Shown here: positions 59,442 through 64,000 of the stretch, piece after piece
Layout: every line of letters starts with the position of its first letter
Position numbering within the stretch: the first letter of the stretch is position 1
Source of the DNA: Taiwanofungus camphoratus
Taxonomy: Eukaryota; Basidiomycota; Agaricomycetes; Polyporales; Taiwanofungaceae
Direction: 5' to 3'
Length of the DNA: 64,000 nt
Assembly (NCBI GenBank): GCA_003999685.1
Contig: CP021223.1
Span: 2,108,001-2,172,000, forward strand
Notes under the pieces: model-generated
Seen by the model: the letters and a program-made list of their open reading frames with translations, nothing else
What the model was told of the DNA's origin: nothing
Database searches by the model: none
Position numbers and translations under genes: made by a program

Positions 59442-60842
59442 CGTGTGATACCTTCTTGCGAGATGAGGACGTGGGATAGTACCAATGGCTATCGGGGATG
59501 ATGTCCGTGCTGAATGTAGATTGGGAATTTTGCCTCGATGATGCTGCTGGGGATGACAATATTGAGGGCAATAATATAGAGGCTCCAGGAAGACTGTCGT
59601 TCTCTCCATCAGCCGTAGACTGTATAGCAATCAACACGACTTGTAAGGTTGGTGCTACCGCGAACGGAAACGAAGAGGAAACCGAAGATTCGCTGAACAA
59701 AGGAAGCACATATGTATCCCGGTCAATCAAACTTCATGATAGGGGCGTGTGTATCGCAGTCGTGTTCAACACCTTGCCTCCTTGCCCCCTCGTGTCGTAA
59801 ATAGAGGTCTTCCTGTGAGGTGCTTCAGCCATGCCTCCTGTAAGAATTCTTTATCTCTGGAAGGTCCGCGCAGCACTACTCTGCCTCGAATGCATACTGA
59901 AAAGTGAAGCGAGTGTTGGGAGGGAATGGACGGAGTGTGTATTGCGCCGTTGCATTGTCGGCATCAAGCGAACATAGATACTATCACATGAATCTTACGG
60001 CGCTGAACGGTTTATAATAGTCAGTGAAGGAGAAACCGCTGAGATCAACTCAAATTAGCGATGTGTTTCCTCCGGTCAAGCCATAAGTGAATCATACACT
60101 CCGACAGTGGCAGACGTGATGCATAGTCGTTATCGCTGTGTGAAAGGCATGAGGTTCATGCACGAAACAACGCGCTCAGGACGTTGCACTTCTGGCACGG
60201 CATCAGTAGTCAAATGATGGCACGTTGTGAATGCGGAATCAAGTAAGTTCGAGGACCTGCGAAGCTGAGATACAGGCACCACAGCTATTTCAAACATCAC
60301 CCACAAAACGTGCATTCCGCTCGTGCTCACTCCATCGATGCCTTGTGTCGCTAGCACTTCCCGGTAGCATCTTCAACAACATTATTGTGGAACATACAAT
60401 GCAGAACATTACAAGGAAACCTCATCAGAAAGCCATTGCTCCCAAGATCTCCAGTGCCTACGGCGCTTGAACTCTTCCGATATTTTTAGAGCTAGCAGCT
60501 TGATGGCTAGGTGAATCTGAAAGGTCATCAGCGGCATAGTCAACCGTCTTGTCGATTGTAATCTGCAGCTGTGTGCAATATCGGGTCAGATACGTCTCTT
60601 TCGGCAAGCTTGTTATTCGACAACGTGGTCAACTCGCCTTTGTACTACTGAGGTCGACATGATCCGGCTGTATGACCTTCTGTCAGAAATTTTTATCGAG
60701 ATTAAATCAGCGGAAGAGAAACGGTATCTTCGCACCGAAGGGTTTCTGTCCCTGCCAGATAGATTGCGTGTGATGATGACAGGGAGCCGGTGCCCGGAGC
60801 TTGATGTCGACTGGGTCTGTACTCGGAGTAGCTTACGAGCGT
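59442..60842. other. Gap with no recognised gene
   Basis: Promoter of the NFKBIL1-like gene, then about 1 kb with short frames only. No repeats recognised. Confidence 0.35.
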
Positions 60843-62651
60843 TCATGCTGTCAAACATGAGGATTCAATAACCACGAGTCGTGTAGTCATACATCCAGAC
60901 AAGGACACCCACGAGGCCAAGAAACAGTTGGCATAGACTTAAAAATAGAAGGTTAGAGGGCCGACAAACACCTATCAAAAACAGACTTACGCTTGTTGAT
61001 CACAAAGTGAAGACCAAGGTAGATGAGAGCATGTGGTTTGGCAAGCCACTATACGAAGGCCACCGAAGTCATAAGAGGTCGCGAAACAAAATTAATTGAA
61101 CAGTTCGCACTTACAAATACTAATGATATGATGGTGACGACACTGAGAAGATTGAAGTATTGTATCTGAGAAACCAGAATGCATCCGACTTGTGCACAAC
61201 GTACCAAGTTACCAACCCATTCTCGATCGTGTAAAGTGTGACGGAGTCCAGGATATGGTGCAGTCTAGACATCGCATGTGAGAGCCAAACCAACACATAC
61301 TTCGGGATAATTCACCGTCCAGACCCGCAACGCCGACTTTTCCGGAGATAGATACACAAGCCTGTCGTGATCATGATGTCCAGCGCCGATGACAGGGAGA
61401 GACCCAGGGTGAAGATCCACTATGCAACGAATATTGGCACCACATCAGTAATAATTGCATATGTGAAAACACCACCGCTGACACTATAGCTATTGTAGAA
61501 GGCAAGAAAACTCCCGAGACGGATCCTAGTACAGATAATTCAGCGAACACCTTCAAAGACGCGATCTAAGACGACGAACAACTCAGCCGATGTGACTGTG
61601 ACGTGGGATCAGACCAATGATGTGGGAAGGAAACCCAGGAAAAGCGCACCTAGGGCAGACACTATGAGAAAAATACGTAAGCTTCAGTTTTAACCATGGT
61701 ATGAAAAGAATACTCACCTAATCGACAGATGGCAAGTAGAACCTAAGAGCAATATAGGTGAATGCCGATCAAATCGCGCAAGTAATGAATTAATGCTCAT
61801 TCACCATTGGGACAGTAACAAAATAGTTTCCCTTGCTGACTGAATCCACAAAAATAAGAGTATCTCCTATATGAGTATAGCATATGACTTACGCCTGAAT
61901 AGTCGATACGAGAAAAACCTAGGCGATGTGTAATTTTTCAGGCAATCGTCATATAGAGATCGCTAGTTGATAGTACACACAGGTGAACCGTGACAGTGGT
62001 AATAGCCTGATGGGGATGAAATCAATGCCTCAATACCAAATTAATACCAGCGGACTCACGGTCAATGCTATGGTGAACTAAATATGATAGTCTCAATGTC
62101 AATCGGGGTATAGAAGCGAACAAACGGGCAGGATGTAGCGTACCCCCGCTGTCCTGCATACCCGCATTAAGGTCTAACATTTAAATATGATAGGAATCGT
62201 GGCTCACCAGAAAACATGGTCCGTTATATTTATATCACCAAAGCTATCCACAAGATATTTGTAGTCGGCTGCCCACACCATAGCAGTATGTATGATGTCC
62301 AGGAAGCTGAGATTATCGGATCAGACGACGAGATAATAACGTCATCTCGGTAGTTGGTTGGCACACGCACAGGATGAGTGCGACCTGGTATATACTGTAA
62401 GCATCTATCGCACTGAGAGGATTAATATGTAAAGGACAGTACCACAAGCTTGAGTACGGATTGATCCTTTGCGAACAGCTGGTAATACAGGATAATTTGC
62501 ATGACGACGATACCTGACAGACTGCAAGGCTGTGTCAATTCCCGCTTCTATATAACAGAACGTGTATTGTTGCTTACCCAGTGGCGACGAAACCGCCCAA
62601 CATCAGAGCTCCCAAGCTCGTATGCAAATTGGAGCTAGTTACAACCACCAT
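60843..62651 (-). CDS. DUF6534 membrane protein
   Basis: A seven-helix membrane protein of a family expanded in mushrooms; function unknown. About ten small exons. MVVVTSSNLHTSLGALMLGG starts helix 1, then GLSGIVVMQIILYYQLFAKD, LKLVVALILLFLDIIHTAM and the loop NITDHVFW. FTIALTAITTVTVHL follows. A weak middle region (NYFVTVPMVLLAICRLVSAL) precedes WIFTLGLSLSSALDIMITTG and YLRKSR, the family's cytosolic loop. LDSVTLYTIENGLVT and WLAKPHALIYLGLHFVINK complete the last helices, followed by LYANCFLAS. The usual Arg/Ser-rich C-tail is replaced by an unfamiliar short end (stop 60843). Small-exon borders in 61.4-62.1 kb are uncertain, so minor decay cannot be excluded. Confidence 0.7.
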
Positions 62652-64000
62652 TTTTCAGTGTGCCGTTGCCGCGCCTCCAGGTCTACATGTAAAAACAAAG
62701 GGGAAAGACCCTGGAGAGAGAATTACAGCGCGTGCAAGGTTCTCTTCTCTGTTTTCGTCGTTTATGAGTCTGTCGACAAGGGGGTTCCGCATCATAGCCT
62801 ACAAACCCAATCTCGATCCCCCTGTCGGCAGCTAACTAGAATAAGACAAACGAAAAGAAGGTCCCTCAATATGGCGGCACAGACTTCGATCTCCACGGAG
62901 TCGAATTGATCAAGAAATTTCCACAACACCACGTAGACGCACTACAGCACCCGGCAGCGCAACCACTGACAGCTACGCACCGATCTCCATCGATCGTGGC
63001 GGGGGGACTGTCGGTGGGGTAACTTGAAGGAACATGTGCGATATGGCTACACAGACCAGGATTGTGAACATCTCCGAAGAAAACGTAGCTGTGCAAACGT
63101 ATTTCTCTGCTAGGTAGCGCCTGAATATCATGTAGAGATTCATTCACGCCGTGTTCGGTGTAACGTCGCAGAATTCAGACGCGACGGTGGCGCATCATCC
63201 CAACAGCTATACACGTTTTTAGCGCTTGGGGGGTCCAGAAACCGACAGCGGACGCCCAGAAATACACAACAGGCCACAACAAGGAGACGCTATCCCAAGC
63301 TGATGATTCTCTTCGAGACATGGAAGAGTGGGGCCTCACAGGCGCCCCGCAAAGTGTCCCGCACGCTTAGGACCTGAAAGCATCTGCTCGCTGCGTTTTG
63401 AAATATCAAGCTTCCACGCTCAATGTCCTCAAAGACTTTGGGCTGGCGCAGATAGCTATCAAAAAGTCCAACATTGGACGTATACTCAGACGCCATTGAA
63501 TTCCAACGCGAAGCAAACTGCTGTCATGGCTCCAGGCCCTTCTGTCCCGCGCTAATGGTTCTTCAGCAAGTGTGAGGTTCCGTGCCCATATAAGTTTCAT
63601 CGGACTCACGTTCAGGATGGGGGTTGGTGACCGGGTGTGCCTAAGCGGAAGCGACCATACAGAGAGAGGCGGGGTCAACCTTTCTCTCGAGTTGCATGCG
63701 GACATAAGGCGTGGCGTCCGATCGTGACCACACGCATCACAATTGGCTCCCTGGCTTTAGACTGCGGTGCCCCAGCCGGGAGCATGGGCGACGAGACGAT
63801 GAAGTCGGAAGTGAGTCGTGTACCATGGAGAAGTCTCAAGTGGCTTCCGGGTGATTACCGAATGAACAGGACGGTTTACAGGAGGCAGGAGCTAGGTGCC
63901 AGTGAACGTCGCCGAGGCCACCCGCCCATTGGTCGATTAGTATTGTCTACCTTGCCACGTCGACGGACCCACTACTCCCGCTAGCCGTTCCACCTAGGAA
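62652..64000. other. Right edge, no gene recognised
   Basis: Upstream region of the DUF6534 gene, then about 1 kb with GC-richer short frames on both strands (63.3-63.98 kb) that resemble no family I know. A gene running past the window edge is possible. Confidence 0.3.

Noticed and set aside
1-64000. CRISPR arrays, operons, ribosome-binding sites and a secondary-metabolite cluster
   Set aside because: The genes are intron-rich and eukaryotic. There is no spaced direct-repeat array, and no core synthase gene of a metabolite cluster.

Overview
The window is nuclear DNA of a filamentous basidiomycete, most likely an Agaricomycete. The signs are compact multi-exon genes with GT-AG introns mostly of 50-60 bp, class I hydrophobins, a DUF6534 membrane protein, F-box proteins of the mushroom type, a Zn2Cys6 regulator, and several conserved proteins that I know only from basidiomycete gene sets. 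All exon joins were worked out by eye from frame, splice sites and family alignment from memory, so single junctions may be off.

Layout. 0.4-1.6 kb: acetolactate synthase regulatory subunit (-). 1.85-2.82 kb: a retroposed insertion with a 31-nt poly-A tail and a perfect 15-bp target duplication. 3.2-7.1 kb: two class I hydrophobin genes (-) with matching architecture, 3 kb apart. 7.9-11.4 kb: COG5 (-). 12.5-14.3 kb: glycine-rich basidiomycete protein (+). 15.3-16.7 kb: compact Zn2Cys6 factor (-). 18.9-21.0 kb: Golgi/ER-type sugar transporter (-). 21.5-22.0 kb: Mediator MED31 (-), beside 22.1-23.4 kb UCH37-type deubiquitinase (+). 24.1-25.4 kb: aldo/keto reductase (-). 26.0-28.7 kb: amino-acid permease (-). 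29.6-31.8 kb: bacterial-looking mannose-1-phosphate guanylyltransferase with a fungal N-terminal extension (-). 32.4-33.6 kb: PAXX-like end-joining factor (-), divergent from 34.0-35.2 kb nicotinamide riboside kinase (+), with a GATA-rich promoter between them. 35.5-38.0 kb: soluble fumarate reductase fused to cytochrome b5 (+). 38.0-40.1 kb: gene-free repeat island with a Pol III tRNA-like unit and a 449-bp MITE. 40.1-41.4 kb: F-box protein (+). 42.4-44.1 kb: very-long-chain 3-ketoacyl-CoA reductase (-). 45.0-46.9 kb: F-box protein (-). 48.2-49.4 kb: damaged phytanoyl-CoA dioxygenase-like gene (-). 49.9-52.9 kb: disordered basidiomycete protein (-). 54.0-57.8 kb: very large uncharacterised protein (-) ending in a mitochondrial-carrier fossil. 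58.6-59.4 kb: NFKBIL1-like protein (-). 60.8-62.7 kb: DUF6534 membrane protein (-). The last 1.3 kb shows nothing recognisable.

The genes are mostly housekeeping and do not form one pathway. The accessory features are the hydrophobin pair, the retroposed insert, the 38-40 kb repeat island, and the decayed dioxygenase and carrier. No single unknown system stands out. The best leads are the PAXX-like gene, the bacterial-type guanylyltransferase, the GATA-cluster promoter and the two insertions with perfect target duplications.
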